A DNA stretch of 64,000 nt, taken from NCBI RefSeq assembly GCF_029392895.1, contig NZ_CP114200.1, forward strand, positions 2,325,001 to 2,389,000, in the 5' to 3' direction. Position numbers and translations under genes: made by a program. Shown in pieces: positions 47,804-56,301 of the stretch. Positions within the stretch are counted from its first letter, which is position 1. Every line of letters begins with the position of its first letter. The notes below the pieces were generated by a model that searched no databases, was not told the DNA's origin, and saw only the letters and a program-made list of their open reading frames with translations. This DNA comes from Streptomyces sp. 71268 (GTDB lineage: Bacteria > Actinomycetota > Actinomycetes > Streptomycetales > Streptomycetaceae).

Positions 47804-48341
47804 TCCTGGATTCCTGGTCCGACGCGGTCCCGGCGTCCGCCGCCTCCCGGGCGTCGTCCACGCCCTCGTCCGGATCGGGCCCAACGGCCTGCGCGTCCTT
47901 CGTCGATTTCGCGGCGAGCACCTCGCCGGGCGCCCACGAGACGCCCAGCGCGCCGCCGAACAGCGCCAGCAGGAAGCCCAGCAGGAAGCCTCCGAAGTTG
48001 GAGACCACCAGGGAGACCAGGCCGAGGAGGATCGCGGCGACCCCCGCGAAGACCCGCGTGGCGGACTGGAACCACATGGTCAGCCCGAGGACCACCAGCA
48101 GCACGCCGATGATCAGCGAACCGGAACCGGCGGTGGTGGACATCCGGATGGTCAACTGGCCCATGGTGAGGTTGGCGTACGGGAAGTACGCGATGGGCAG
48201 CCCGCCGAGCAGCGTCAGCAGCCCCGCCCAGAACGGGCGCTGCCAGCGCCACGCACGGAACGCCGTCCGCCACTGGCGGACCCGGTCACGCGCCCCGGAC
48301 GACTCGGCGCCCATCGAAACCCCCGGCGACTCGGCACTCAT
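47781..48341 (-). CDS. DUF6114 integral membrane protein
   Basis: The 186-residue protein has a cytoplasmic N-terminus rich in Arg (RDRVRQWRTAFRAWRWQRP) and four predicted transmembrane segments: WAGLLTLLGGLPIAYFP, LIIGVLLVVLGLTMWF, FAGVAAILLGLVSLVVS and LLGFLLALFGGALGVSW. An acidic C-terminal tail follows. It matches the DUF6114 family, which in actinobacteria is found next to DUF6230. GGGAG lies 10 bases before the ATG. It is the middle gene of the operon; its end overlaps the start of the acidic protein gene. Confidence 0.85.
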   Translation of the reverse strand: MSAESPGVSMGAESSGARDRVRQWRTAFRAWRWQRPFWAGLLTLLGGLPIAYFPYANLTMGQLTIRMSTTAGSGSLIIGVLLVVLGLTMWFQSATRVFAGVAAILLGLVSLVVSNFGGFLLGFLLALFGGALGVSWAPGEVLAAKSTKDAQAVGPDPDEGVDDAREAADAGTASDQESRNGRHRAG

Positions 48342-48442
48342 CGAAAACAGCTCCCTGGGGCTGGCGATCGCATCGTCGATCGCGGATGTTCACTGCGTGG
48401 GCACGGGGGTGAGGGGCCACGCCCCCCACCCGCCTCAGTGCC

Positions 48443-49063
48443 TCAGTAGCACTCGTGCTTGCCCTTTTTCACGTTCATGGACAGGCCCGAGAGCTTGAAG
48501 GTGCCCGCGCTGGTCGCCCAGGCGGTCTGCTTGACATCCTTCAACTGCGCCCTGTCGGCCTCCTGGGCGAACGAACCGGGGTCCGCCTGGTCGCCCTTCT
48601 TGATCCCAGGGCCGTACTTCGTGTCGCCCGCCGCCACGCCGATGTTGATGTCCGTGAACGTGGCATCGGCGTTCAACTGGTCGAGGTCGATGTAGAGGTT
48701 CTTCGCCTCGACCGGCTTGCCCGCCTTCGTACCGGCCGACAGCTTCAGCGACACGTCGCCGAAGAGCGGGACCGGAACGACGACGGACTGGCACAGGTTC
48801 TTGATCGTGGCGCTGTCGAAGGCCGACACGGCGACGGGGACCCTCTTGCCCCCGTGCTGTGCGTCGATCGCGCCGTACTGGACGAACCCCTTGCCGTCGA
48901 GTTCGCCAGCGGTGACCTTGAACTGCTGGCCGGAGACGCTGAACGATGCTGCCAGCGCCCCCTGTGAGAGGGCCACACCGATGGCGGCCGTCGCAGCGAC
49001 GCTGGGCACCATGACGACGGCGAACCGCTTCCATCTGGTCCCGCCACGAGCCAGGGACTCCAT
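48443..49063 (-). CDS. DUF6230 family exported protein
   Basis: The 206-residue protein has a signal or anchor segment (FAVVMVPSVAATAAIGVALSQ, about 14-34) and a beta-rich DUF6230 domain to the C-terminus, with two Cys (NLCQSV and the final HECY) that may pair. Homologues are often labelled cholesterol esterase, but no Ser-His-Asp motif is visible and that label looks unsupported. A strong AAGGAGG precedes the ATG at 49063. It is the first gene of the operon with DUF6114 and the acidic protein; two TTACT...AGTAA operators lie upstream. Confidence 0.85.
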   Translation of the reverse strand: MESLARGGTRWKRFAVVMVPSVAATAAIGVALSQGALAASFSVSGQQFKVTAGELDGKGFVQYGAIDAQHGGKRVPVAVSAFDSATIKNLCQSVVVPVPLFGDVSLKLSAGTKAGKPVEAKNLYIDLDQLNADATFTDINIGVAAGDTKYGPGIKKGDQADPGSFAQEADRAQLKDVKQTAWATSAGTFKLSGLSMNVKKGKHECY

Positions 49064-49427
49064 GACTTTCCTCCTTCTCGGACGTACATCTCCAAATCCG
49101 AGCCCGCCGCCGTGATCACGGCGACCCTGATCTGAGATGGGAGAAGTGCTACGTCCTCGGGAAGGAGAGCGCCCGCGCCGGGCAGGGTGCACCCGGATCA
49201 CCGGCGATCACCCCCGAGCGACAACCACTGCCGCGCTGGGCGCGCGGCCTTGCCGGACAGGCCCTGCCGCGCGGGCAGAGACCCCCCTGTCCTAAGACCG
49301 GCTCGACTGCCGCCGGCCCGCTCGGTGGGGACCCACGAACCCTCATCCCCGGCTGGCTGCCGCGGCGTTGGAATGGACCGAGCTTGGCCGATCGTGGTCC
49401 ATCCACGGCTTCGACACAAGGGGTTCA

Positions 49428-49441
49428 TTACTTGCGAGTAA
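49428..49441. promoter_or_regulatory. TTACT-TGCG-AGTAA operator
   Basis: Perfect 5-bp arms with a 4-base centre, about 365 bases before the DUF6230 start. The shape is that of a TetR-type operator; similar sites occur before lipid-related genes in actinobacteria (recollection, not checked). Confidence 0.5.
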
Positions 49442-49557
49442 CGCCCGGATAACCGAAGCGGCGCTGGCCGATATCGGCCGCACACACAGGGTCGCCGGGC
49501 AAGCGCCGGAAAGTAACGGATAAGCCGTTAAAAACCAGACATAAGGCCGGCGTTCAC

Positions 49558-49570
49558 TTACTACGAGTAA
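49558..49570. promoter_or_regulatory. TTACT-ACG-AGTAA operator
   Basis: A second copy of the palindrome, with a 3-base centre, lies 130 bp from the first and just next to the terminator of the thioredoxin gene. Confidence 0.5.
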
Positions 49571-49571
49571 C

Positions 49572-49611
49572 AGCGGTCGCGATTACCAAGTTTTGGTAAA
49601 GCGCGACCGCT
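49572..49611. terminator. Long hairpin terminator of the thioredoxin-domain gene
   Basis: The outer arms AGCGGTCGCG/CGCGACCGCT (49572-49581 and 49602-49611) and inner arms TTACCAA/TTGGTAA form a nearly continuous 17-bp stem. It lies 45 bases beyond the stop of the minus-strand gene. Confidence 0.85.
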
Positions 49612-49655
49612 GCTTCGTTTGGATCAGTGTGTGTCGACGGTGTGAAAGAACGGCG

Positions 49656-50621
49656 TCAGAACAGCACGCGAGCGAGCGCGCCACGCGCGGTGACGACTCG
49701 CGGGTCGTCGGCGCCGATCACCTCGAAAAGCTCCAGCAACCGCAGTCGGGCACGCTCCCGGTCGTCACCCACCGTCCGCTTGACGAGGTCAACCAGTCGC
49801 CCGAAGGCGTCCTCCACGTGCCCGCCGACCAGGTCGAGGTCGGCCGCCGCGAGTTGCGCGTCCACATCGGTCGGGCGGTCGGCGGCGTCCTTGCGCACCT
49901 GCTGCGCGTCCAGTCCCTGCACCCGGCCCAGCAACTGGGCCTGCGCGAGGCCCAGCCTGGCCTCCGCGTTGCCCGGGTCGTCGGCCAGCACGTTCTGGTA
50001 CGCGCGCTCGGCGCCGCCCAGGTCGCCCGCGTCCAGGGCCTGGTGCGCGGCCGAGAGCGCCGCGTCGTGCGGGCCGGGGGGCTGCTCGGCGGCCTCGGGG
50101 AGGTCCGCGATCGCGTCCGGGTCCACCGGCGCGCCGACGATGCCGAACTGCTGCTCGGCGGCCTGGATGAGCTGGTCGAGCACCTGCCGGATCTGCGCCT
50201 CGGGGGCCGCCCCCTGGAACAGCGGCACCGGCTGACCCGCGACCACGGCGAAAACGGCCGGAATGCTCTGCACACCGAACTGCTGGAAGAGCGCCTGGTT
50301 CGCCTCGACGTCGATCTTCGCGAGGACGAACCGGCCCGCGTACTCCTGCGTGAGCCGCTCCAGGATCGGGCTGAGCTGCTTGCACGGCCCGCACCAGTCG
50401 GCCCAGAAGTCGATGACGACGGGGACCTCGGTGGAGCGCTGGAGGACCTCCTGCTGGAAGCCCGCCTCGTCAACGTCGATCACCAGTCGCACGGAGCCGG
50501 GGGCCGCGCCCCCCTGGGCCGACCGCTGGGCCCGTGCCTGCTCCGCCTTCTGCTTGGCCTCCCCGGCCGCCTTCACAGCGGCGAGGTCGACTACTCCCAT
50601 GGGCAAATTCCGTGGCTGCAT
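49656..50621 (-). CDS. Thioredoxin-domain co-chaperone, YbbN/CnoX-like
   Basis: The 321-residue cytoplasmic protein has a thioredoxin domain (about 45-150) with an intact WCGPC active site in VIDFWADWCGPCKQL, then a TPR-like helical region (about 190-320; AALSAAHQALDAGDLGGAERAYQNVLADDP). This is the YbbN/CnoX arrangement, which protects and hands over unfolded proteins under oxidative stress. Unlike the E. coli protein it keeps both active-site Cys, so redox activity is plausible. The ATG at 50621 is behind GGGAGGA. It appears to be a single gene ending in a strong terminator. Confidence 0.92.
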   Translation of the reverse strand: MQPRNLPMGVVDLAAVKAAGEAKQKAEQARAQRSAQGGAAPGSVRLVIDVDEAGFQQEVLQRSTEVPVVIDFWADWCGPCKQLSPILERLTQEYAGRFVLAKIDVEANQALFQQFGVQSIPAVFAVVAGQPVPLFQGAAPEAQIRQVLDQLIQAAEQQFGIVGAPVDPDAIADLPEAAEQPPGPHDAALSAAHQALDAGDLGGAERAYQNVLADDPGNAEARLGLAQAQLLGRVQGLDAQQVRKDAADRPTDVDAQLAAADLDLVGGHVEDAFGRLVDLVKRTVGDDRERARLRLLELFEVIGADDPRVVTARGALARVLF

Positions 50622-50914
50622 GAGTACATCCTCCCCCCTCCGCGCGGCGATCGGAAAACACTTCGCGTCATGCGCGCACCGGGCCCCCGTCGACGCTCCG
50701 CCGGCGTGCGGAGCGAGGGAGCGGGCCCAGCGGTGAGGCCCCGGGGGCCTCGGGTGCGAGCGCCGGGTCCCCACCCGGGCGCCGCACGCTGTCTTTGGCG
50801 TGGCTGCCACTCTTTCGCTACGAGTCGTAGCGTAACTGTCAGCCCCCAGCCGCCGACAAGGCGTTCGAACGATACGGTTCGTGATCTCGCTCACGACGCT
50901 CCACTCCACACTGG

Positions 50915-50928
50915 TTACCCGGGGGTAA
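50915..50928. promoter_or_regulatory. Operator TTACCC-GG-GGGTAA at tetR
   Basis: A perfect 14-bp palindrome with 6-bp arms ends 10 bases before the TetR start. It overlaps a TAAGGT -10-like hexamer (50926-50931) that lies 7 bases before the ATG. It is probably the autoregulatory operator. Confidence 0.6.
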
Positions 50929-50938
50929 GGTCGCCCGC

Positions 50939-51664
50939 ATGCCGTGTCCCACGCACCGCCGCCGCACCGGCCGTACCGGTCGGCCTCGCAGCACGGAGGC
51001 CAACCGGGCGATCCTCGACGCGACCCGCGCCGCGCTGGTCGAACTGGGCTGGGGGAAGCTCACGATGAGCGACGTCGCGGCCCGGGCCAAGGTTGCGAAG
51101 ACCACCCTCTACCGCCGCTGGGCGGGCAAGAGCGAGCTGGTCGTGGACGCGGTGGCGGACCTGTTCGACGAGCACCTGGAGCTGCCCGACCGGGGCAGCC
51201 TGCACGCCGACGTGGAGGGCGTGGTCCTCCAGTTCGCCGCGCTCCTGGAACGCCCCGAGACCAAGACGGCCCTGATGGCCGTGGTCGCCGAGTCCACCAG
51301 GGACGAGGCGCTGCGCGACCGCATCCGGTCGGCCATCGTGGAGCGGCAGAAACGGCTGGTTCTGCTCGGCCGCGAGCGCGCCCAGGCCAGAGGCGAACTC
51401 CCCTTCGACGCCGACCCGTCGGTGGCCGCCAGCCAGGCCGACCTGATCTTCGACCTGATCGCCGGCACGGTCGTACACCGAGCCCTGGTCAGCGCCGAAC
51501 CGGTGGACGCCGAGTGGGCCGCCACCTTCAGCACCCTGGTGGTCAGCGGCGTCCAGGCCACCCTCGGCGCCGCCGGCACCGCCACCGCCGCCGGCGCCAC
51601 CACGAACGCCGCGCCGCCCGTGACCAACCCGTCCCGCGACCCGGCCGAATCGCCGTCGGGCTGA
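50939..51664 (+). CDS. TetR/AcrR-family regulator
   Basis: The 241-residue protein has a TetR HTH (about 20-66; LTMSDVAARAKVAKTTLYRRW) and a TetR_C-type ligand domain to about residue 205, followed by an Ala/Thr-rich tail. No ribosome binding site is obvious and the message may be leaderless. A palindromic operator overlaps its promoter. The secreted lipase gene follows 58 bases downstream and may be co-transcribed or co-regulated. Confidence 0.92.
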   Translation: MPCPTHRRRTGRTGRPRSTEANRAILDATRAALVELGWGKLTMSDVAARAKVAKTTLYRRWAGKSELVVDAVADLFDEHLELPDRGSLHADVEGVVLQFAALLERPETKTALMAVVAESTRDEALRDRIRSAIVERQKRLVLLGRERAQARGELPFDADPSVAASQADLIFDLIAGTVVHRALVSAEPVDAEWAATFSTLVVSGVQATLGAAGTATAAGATTNAAPPVTNPSRDPAESPSG

Positions 51665-51698
51665 CCGCCGAACGGCCGGATGGCGCGTATGCCGCGAC

Positions 51699-51722
51699 GC
51701 CGGGAGGGGGCACGCTCCCGGC
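51699..51722 (+). promoter_or_regulatory. Hairpin enclosing the ribosome binding site of the first lipase
   Basis: GCCGGGAG (51699-51706) and CTCCCGGC (51715-51722) pair perfectly over an 8-base loop. The GGAGGGG ribosome binding sequence lies partly in the stem and the ATG follows at once. The fold would limit translation initiation. Confidence 0.5.
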
Positions 51723-53066
51723 ATGACCCGACGCCACCTCGTACCACTGCCGACCGCCGCGCCGTGGCGCGGACCCCGCCGCGGCGCGACCACGGTCGCC
51801 GCCGCCCTGCTCGTGGCCGCCTGCGCCGCGCCCGCGCTGGCCGTCCCGCCCCCGCCGCGCCCCACCGCCCCGGTCCCGGCCCCGGCCCCGCTCGCGACAG
51901 CGGCCCCGCTCGCGACCAGCCCGGCCACCACCGACGCGGGCGCGGGCGCCCACGCCCGGTACGGCCGTGGCACCCTGCGGTCGGTCACCCCGCTGGCGCG
52001 CCTGTCCCGGGACGAGGTCGCCCACGCCGTCGGCGAGCACGGTGTGGACGTCTCCTCCGTACGCCACGGCATCGCCACCCACCGGATCGAGTACGCGACC
52101 ATCACCCCCACCGGCGAACCCACCACCGCGTCCGCCCTGCTCACCCTCCCCGACGGCGGCGGCCACGCGCTGTCCACCGTCGCCGAGTTGCACGGCACCG
52201 TCGCCCACCGCGAGGACGCGCCCTCCGTCGGCGACAACGTCACCCGGCTCGGCGCCTACCTGTACGCGGCCGGCGGCCGGGCCACCGTGGCCCCGGACTA
52301 CCTGGGCCTGGGCACGAGCCCCGGCACCCACCCGTACATGGACACCGCCTCCTCCGTCTCCGCCTCGCTGGACGCGCTGCGCGCCGCCCGCACCGCCACC
52401 GCCCGCCTCGGCCGCGCGCTCACCGGCGAGGTGCACGTCACCGGGTTCTCGCAGGGCGGCCAGGTCGCCATGGGCCTCGGCCGCGCACTCGCCCACGGCG
52501 CCGACCGGCACCTGCGCCTGCGCTCGCTGACCCCGGTCAGCGGCCCTTACGACATCGCGGGGCAGGAGCTGCCCGCGATCTTCGACGGCCGCGTCGACGA
52601 CGGCTCGGCCGTCTTCTACCTCGCGTACTTCCTGACCGCCCAGAACCGGCTGCACCCCCTCTACGACGACCCGCGCGAGGTCTTCCGCCAGCCGTACGCG
52701 GACCGGATGGAGACGCTGTTCGACGGCGAGCACAGCGACGAGGACGTCGCGCGCGGCCTGCCGGCCACGGTCGACGCCCTGCTCACCGAGGAGTGGAAGG
52801 CACGCCTCCAGCACCCCACCGGCACCCTCGCCGAGGTCATCGAGGGCATCGACGGCACCTGCGCGTGGCGGCCCCGGGTGCCGGTGCGGCTGCACACCGC
52901 CGCCGGCGACCGCGACGTACCGACCGGCAACACCACCTCGTGCGCGAGCGAGCTGCGTCGGCGCGGCGCCCACCCGGAGGTCGTCCGGCACGGCGACGTG
53001 GACCACCTGCGCGGCTACCTCGGCGCGCTCTCCGACAACGCGCGCTGGCTGGCCCACCACGGTTAG
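51723..53066 (+). CDS. Secreted alpha/beta-hydrolase (lipase/esterase), paralogue 1
   Basis: The 447-residue precursor has a signal peptide (about 1-40) and a Pro/Ala-rich linker to about residue 75. The alpha/beta-hydrolase domain has nucleophile S243 in VTGFSQGGQVAMG, with YATITPTGEPTTASALL and YDDPREVFRQPYADRMETLF as further conserved parts. The oxyanion-region sequence APDYLGLGTSPGTHPYMD is typical of secreted lipases of actinobacteria. The acid and His of the triad are likely in the last 120 residues (RLHTAAGDRDVP and HGDVDHL). About 70 percent of the sequence is shared with the next gene. The substrate is probably an acyl ester or peptide ester. Confidence 0.88.
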   Translation: MTRRHLVPLPTAAPWRGPRRGATTVAAALLVAACAAPALAVPPPPRPTAPVPAPAPLATAAPLATSPATTDAGAGAHARYGRGTLRSVTPLARLSRDEVAHAVGEHGVDVSSVRHGIATHRIEYATITPTGEPTTASALLTLPDGGGHALSTVAELHGTVAHREDAPSVGDNVTRLGAYLYAAGGRATVAPDYLGLGTSPGTHPYMDTASSVSASLDALRAARTATARLGRALTGEVHVTGFSQGGQVAMGLGRALAHGADRHLRLRSLTPVSGPYDIAGQELPAIFDGRVDDGSAVFYLAYFLTAQNRLHPLYDDPREVFRQPYADRMETLFDGEHSDEDVARGLPATVDALLTEEWKARLQHPTGTLAEVIEGIDGTCAWRPRVPVRLHTAAGDRDVPTGNTTSCASELRRRGAHPEVVRHGDVDHLRGYLGALSDNARWLAHHG

Positions 53067-53125
53067 CGGCCGATCATCCGTCAGGTTGAGGCGCGCACCA
53101 CCGCTCCCCTACGGGAAAGGCCCAC

Positions 53126-53185
53126 CATGATCCGGGGGCTACCCCGATGGTGGCGCGGTGCTCGGTGACCAACCATCGGATCATG
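53126..53185 (+). promoter_or_regulatory. Inverted repeat pairing the leader ORF start with the lipase 2 start
   Basis: CATGATCCG (53126-53134) and CGGATCATG (53177-53185) are perfect 9-bp complements, 42 bases apart. The right arm contains the proposed ATG of lipase 2 and the left arm the ATG of a 13-codon open frame. If folded, the RNA would hide the lipase start, and ribosomes on the short frame could open it. Confidence 0.5.
53127..53168 (+). CDS. Possible 13-residue leader peptide before lipase 2
   Basis: ATG at 53127 opens MIRGLPRWWRGAR and stops with TGA at 53166-53168, 14 bases before the lipase ATG. GGGAAAGG lies about 6 bases before it. It includes two adjacent Trp and a rare CTA Leu codon, features that could make ribosome speed sensitive. 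No homology is known; the case rests on the ribosome binding site, size and the inverted repeat. Confidence 0.35.
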   Translation: MIRGLPRWWRGAR

Positions 53186-54454
53186 ACCTCACGCAGCAGT
53201 CGCACCCCTTCCCGCGGCGGCATCGGACTGACCGCCGTCGCCACCGCCGTGCTCGCCGCCGTGTGCGCGGCCCCGGCGCTGGCCGCTCCGTCGGCGGCGA
53301 CCACCGACCGACCGGAGACGACCCGCGCCGGGCAGCCGCACGGCGACCGGGCGCGCGGCACCCTGCTGTCGGTGACCCCGCTCCAGCAGGTGACGCGCGA
53401 GGAGGTCGCCCGGGTCGTGAAGGCCAACGGCACCGACGCGTCCACGGTGCGCTACGGCGTCTCGACGTACCGCCTCACCTACGCGACCATCACCCCCACC
53501 GGCGAACCCACCACCGCGTCCGCGCTGTTCGCCCTCCCCGACGGCGGCGGCAAGCGGCTGTCCACGGTGGCCGAACACCACGGCACCATGGCCTTCCGGG
53601 GTGGCGCGCCCTCCACCGGCGACGACTTCTCCACGCTGGCCGCGTGGCTGTACAGCGCGGGCGGCCGGGCCACCGTCGCCCCCGACTACCTGGGCCTTGG
53701 CACCGGTCCCGGCACCCACCCGTACGTGGACACCGCCTCCTCCGTCTCGGCCTCCGTCGACGCGCTGCGGGCCGCGCGCCAGGCCGCCGCCCAGCACGGC
53801 CGCACGCTCACCCGCGACGTCCACGTGACCGGCTTCTCGCAGGGCGGCCAGGTGGCCATGGCCGTGGGCCGCGAGCTGAGCCGGGGCGTGGACCGACACC
53901 TGCGGGTGCGCTCGCTGGCCCCGGTGGCCGGTCCGTACGACATCGCGGGGCAGGAACTGCCGGCGATCTTCGACGGCCGCATCGACGACGGCTCGGCCGT
54001 CTACTACCTCTCGTACTTCCTGACCGCGCAGAACCGGCTGCACCACCTCTACGACGACCCGCGCGAGGTCTACCGCGAGCCCTACGCCTCGACCGTGGAG
54101 ACGCTGTTCGACAACGACCACACGGAGGAGGAGATCGCCAAGGGGCTGGCGCCCGACATCAAGGCGCTGCTCACCGACGAGTGGGCCGAGCGGCTCAAGC
54201 ACCCGACCGGCAAGCTCGCCGAGGTCATCGAGCGCAACGACGGCGTCTGCGACTGGGCGCCCACCGCGCCGGTGCGGCTGCACACCTCCACCGGCGACCG
54301 CGACGTGCCCATCGGCAACACCACCTCCTGCGTCAGGTCGCTGGCCGAGCACGGGGTGCGGGCCAAGGTGACCGACCACGGCGACCGCGACCACGGCGAC
54401 ACCTACCTGCGCGCGATCGGGCAGAACGCGAACTGGTACGCGCGCCTGGGCTGA
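53183..54454 (+). CDS. Secreted alpha/beta-hydrolase (lipase/esterase), paralogue 2
   Basis: The 423-residue precursor has a signal peptide (about 1-34, ending APALA) and an alpha/beta-hydrolase domain with nucleophile S219 in VTGFSQGGQVAMA. The layout is the same as in the upstream paralogue (APDYLGLGTGPGTHPYVD and YDDPREVYREPYASTVETLF). It lacks the long Pro-rich linker of the first copy. ATG at 53183 gives the cleanest signal peptide; ATG at 53147 would add 12 residues. The pair arose by tandem duplication. The start lies in an inverted repeat. Confidence 0.87.
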   Translation: MTSRSSRTPSRGGIGLTAVATAVLAAVCAAPALAAPSAATTDRPETTRAGQPHGDRARGTLLSVTPLQQVTREEVARVVKANGTDASTVRYGVSTYRLTYATITPTGEPTTASALFALPDGGGKRLSTVAEHHGTMAFRGGAPSTGDDFSTLAAWLYSAGGRATVAPDYLGLGTGPGTHPYVDTASSVSASVDALRAARQAAAQHGRTLTRDVHVTGFSQGGQVAMAVGRELSRGVDRHLRVRSLAPVAGPYDIAGQELPAIFDGRIDDGSAVYYLSYFLTAQNRLHHLYDDPREVYREPYASTVETLFDNDHTEEEIAKGLAPDIKALLTDEWAERLKHPTGKLAEVIERNDGVCDWAPTAPVRLHTSTGDRDVPIGNTTSCVRSLAEHGVRAKVTDHGDRDHGDTYLRAIGQNANWYARLG

Positions 54455-54494
54455 GCCGCCTGGGCCCAGCCGCCGGGCACCGGCCGGTGACGCG

Positions 54495-54540
54495 CCGGAG
54501 GCGGCCCGCGCACCCCGTCGGGTGTGCGGACCGCCTCCGG
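54495..54540. terminator. Bidirectional terminator between lipase 2 and icmA
   Basis: CCGGAGGCGG (54495-54504) pairs with CCGCCTCCGG (54531-54540), and the inner GCGCACCC/GGGTGTGC adds a further stem with one wobble. Confidence 0.8.
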
Positions 54541-54563
54541 TCTCGCTGTCGGTGGGCCGCCGG

Positions 54564-56264
54564 TCAGAAGCCCACGGGCTCCGTCCAGCCGCCCCACTCC
54601 TCGCGGAGCACGCCGCAGATCTCGCCCAGGGTGGCCTCGGCGCGGACGGCGGCGAGCATCGGCTCGATCATGTTGGAGCCGTCCCGCGCGGCGGCGAGCA
54701 TCGCGTCCAGCGAGGCGGAGACCACGGCCTCGTCGCGCTCGGCCTTGCGCCCGCCGAGCACCCGTACCTGCTCGCGCTCGACCTCGTGACTGACCCGCAG
54801 GATCTCCAGGTCGCCGGTGACCGAGCCGTGGTGGCAGTTGACGCCGACGACGCGCTTCTCGCCCTTCTCCAGGGACTGCTGGTACTGGAAGGCGGACTCG
54901 GCGATCTCGCCGGTGAACCAGCCGTCTTCGATGCCGCGCAGGATGCCGGAGGTGATCGGCCCGATCGGGTGCTGCCCGTCGGGCACCGCGCGCCGGCCCC
55001 GCTCCTTGATCTGCTCGAAGATCTTCTCCGCGTCGGCCTCGATCCGGTCGGTCAGCGCCTCGACGTACCAGGAGCCGCCCAGCGGGTCGGCCACGTTGGC
55101 GACGCCGGTCTCCTCCATCAGCACCTGCTGGGTGCGCAGCGCGATCTCGGCGGCCTGCTCGCTGGGCAGCGCCAGGGTCTCGTCCAGGGCGTTGGTGTGC
55201 AGCGAGTTGGTGCCACCGAGCACGGCGGACAGCGCCTCGACGGCCGTGCGCACCACGTTGTTGTACGGCTGCTGCGCGGTCAGCGAGACGCCGGCGGTCT
55301 GGGTGTGGAAGCGCAGCCACTGCGCCTTCTCGGAGGTGGCGCCGTACACGTCGCGCATCCAGCGCGCCCAGATGCGGCGGGCCGCCCGGAACTTGGCGAT
55401 CTCCTCGAAGAAGTCGAGGTGCGCGTCGAAGAAGAAGGACAGCCCCGGCGCGAAGGTGTTGACGTCCAGGCCACGGGAGAGCCCCAGCTCCACGTACCCG
55501 AAGCCGTCGGCCAGCGTGTAGGCCAGTTCCTGCGCGGCCGTGGCCCCGGCCTCGCGGATGTGGTAGCCGGAGACGGAGAGCGGCTTGTACGCCGGGATGT
55601 GCTGGGCGCAGTGCTCCATCAGGTCGCCGATGAGCCGCAGGTGCGGCTGCGGGGGGAACAGCCACTCCTTCTGGGCGATGTACTCCTTGAAGATGTCGGT
55701 CTGCAGGGTGCCGTTGAGCACGCGCGGATCGACGCCCTGGCGCTCGGCGGCGACCAGGTACATGCAGAACACGGGCACGGCGGGCCCGCTGATGGTCATG
55801 GAGGTGGTCACGTCGCCGAGCGGGATGTCCTTGAAGAGGATCTCCATGTCGGCGGCCGAGTCGATGGCCACGCCACAGTGCCCGACCTCGCCGAGGGAGC
55901 GCTCGTCGTCGGAGTCGCGGCCCATCAGGGTCGGCATGTCGAAGGCGACGGAGAGGCCGCCGCCGCCCGCGTCGAGGATCATCTTGTAGCGCTCGTTGGT
56001 CTGCTCGGCGTTGCCGAAGCCGGCGAACTGGCGGATGGTCCAGGTTCGGCCCCGGTAGCCGGTGGGGTGCAGGCCACGGGTGAAGGGGAACTCACCGGGC
56101 CAGCCGATGCGGTCGAAGCCCTCGACGGTGTCGCCTGGCGCCGGGCCGTACACCGGCTCGACGGGGTCTCCGGAGAGCGTGGTGAAGTCGGCGTCGCGCT
56201 TGCGTGCCGCGTCGAACCGGGCCTGCCAGCGACGGCGGCCCTCCTCAATGCCTTCGGCGTCCAT
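54564..56264 (-). CDS. icmA: Isobutyryl-CoA mutase large subunit
   Basis: The 566-residue protein is a B12-dependent acyl-CoA mutase TIM-barrel subunit without the cobalamin-binding domain. The residues that separate isobutyryl- from methylmalonyl-CoA mutase are those of IcmA: F80 in TIRQFAGF (Tyr in MCM) and Q198 in KEYIAQKEW (Arg in MCM). The length equals that of known Streptomyces IcmA. It interconverts isobutyryl-CoA and n-butyryl-CoA, linking valine breakdown to fatty-acid and polyketide precursors. It needs the small subunit IcmB, which is not in the window. The ATG at 56264 has no ribosome binding site but a promoter just upstream, so it is probably leaderless. Confidence 0.95.
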   Translation of the reverse strand: MDAEGIEEGRRRWQARFDAARKRDADFTTLSGDPVEPVYGPAPGDTVEGFDRIGWPGEFPFTRGLHPTGYRGRTWTIRQFAGFGNAEQTNERYKMILDAGGGGLSVAFDMPTLMGRDSDDERSLGEVGHCGVAIDSAADMEILFKDIPLGDVTTSMTISGPAVPVFCMYLVAAERQGVDPRVLNGTLQTDIFKEYIAQKEWLFPPQPHLRLIGDLMEHCAQHIPAYKPLSVSGYHIREAGATAAQELAYTLADGFGYVELGLSRGLDVNTFAPGLSFFFDAHLDFFEEIAKFRAARRIWARWMRDVYGATSEKAQWLRFHTQTAGVSLTAQQPYNNVVRTAVEALSAVLGGTNSLHTNALDETLALPSEQAAEIALRTQQVLMEETGVANVADPLGGSWYVEALTDRIEADAEKIFEQIKERGRRAVPDGQHPIGPITSGILRGIEDGWFTGEIAESAFQYQQSLEKGEKRVVGVNCHHGSVTGDLEILRVSHEVEREQVRVLGGRKAERDEAVVSASLDAMLAAARDGSNMIEPMLAAVRAEATLGEICGVLREEWGGWTEPVGF

Positions 56265-56271
56265 GCCAGCA

Positions 56272-56301
56272 AATTTACTTGGACGTCCTAGTAATTGTCG
56301 A
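56272..56301 (-). promoter_or_regulatory. icmA promoter with operator in the spacer
   Basis: On the minus strand TCGACA (56296-56301) and TAAATT (56272-56277) are 18 bases apart, and the ATG is 7 bases further. The spacer holds TAGGACGTCCAA, a palindrome around GGACGTCC. A repressor here would block the promoter directly. Confidence 0.6.

Larger units (their letters stand above)
49064..49571. other. Long upstream region of the DUF6230 operon
   Basis: No gene is supported in about 500 bases. The region includes the A+T-richer stretch 49420-49570 with two TTACT/AGTAA palindromes and a third inverted repeat TAACGG-ATAAG-CCGTTA at 49514-49530. Transcription of the operon must start here, with a leader of up to several hundred bases. 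Confidence 0.5.

Noticed and set aside
48443..49063. Cholesterol esterase
   Set aside because: The label is used for homologues, but no Ser nucleophile elbow (GxSxG) or His/Asp partner is seen in the sequence.
53127..53168. Classical trp-type attenuator
   Set aside because: Although the leader has two Trp codons, the downstream gene is a secreted lipase and no terminator/antiterminator pair is visible; only a start-codon sequestration model is kept.
54564..56264. Methylmalonyl-CoA mutase large subunit
   Set aside because: F80 and Q198 replace the Tyr and Arg diagnostic of methylmalonyl-CoA mutase, the protein is shorter, and it lacks the B12 domain.
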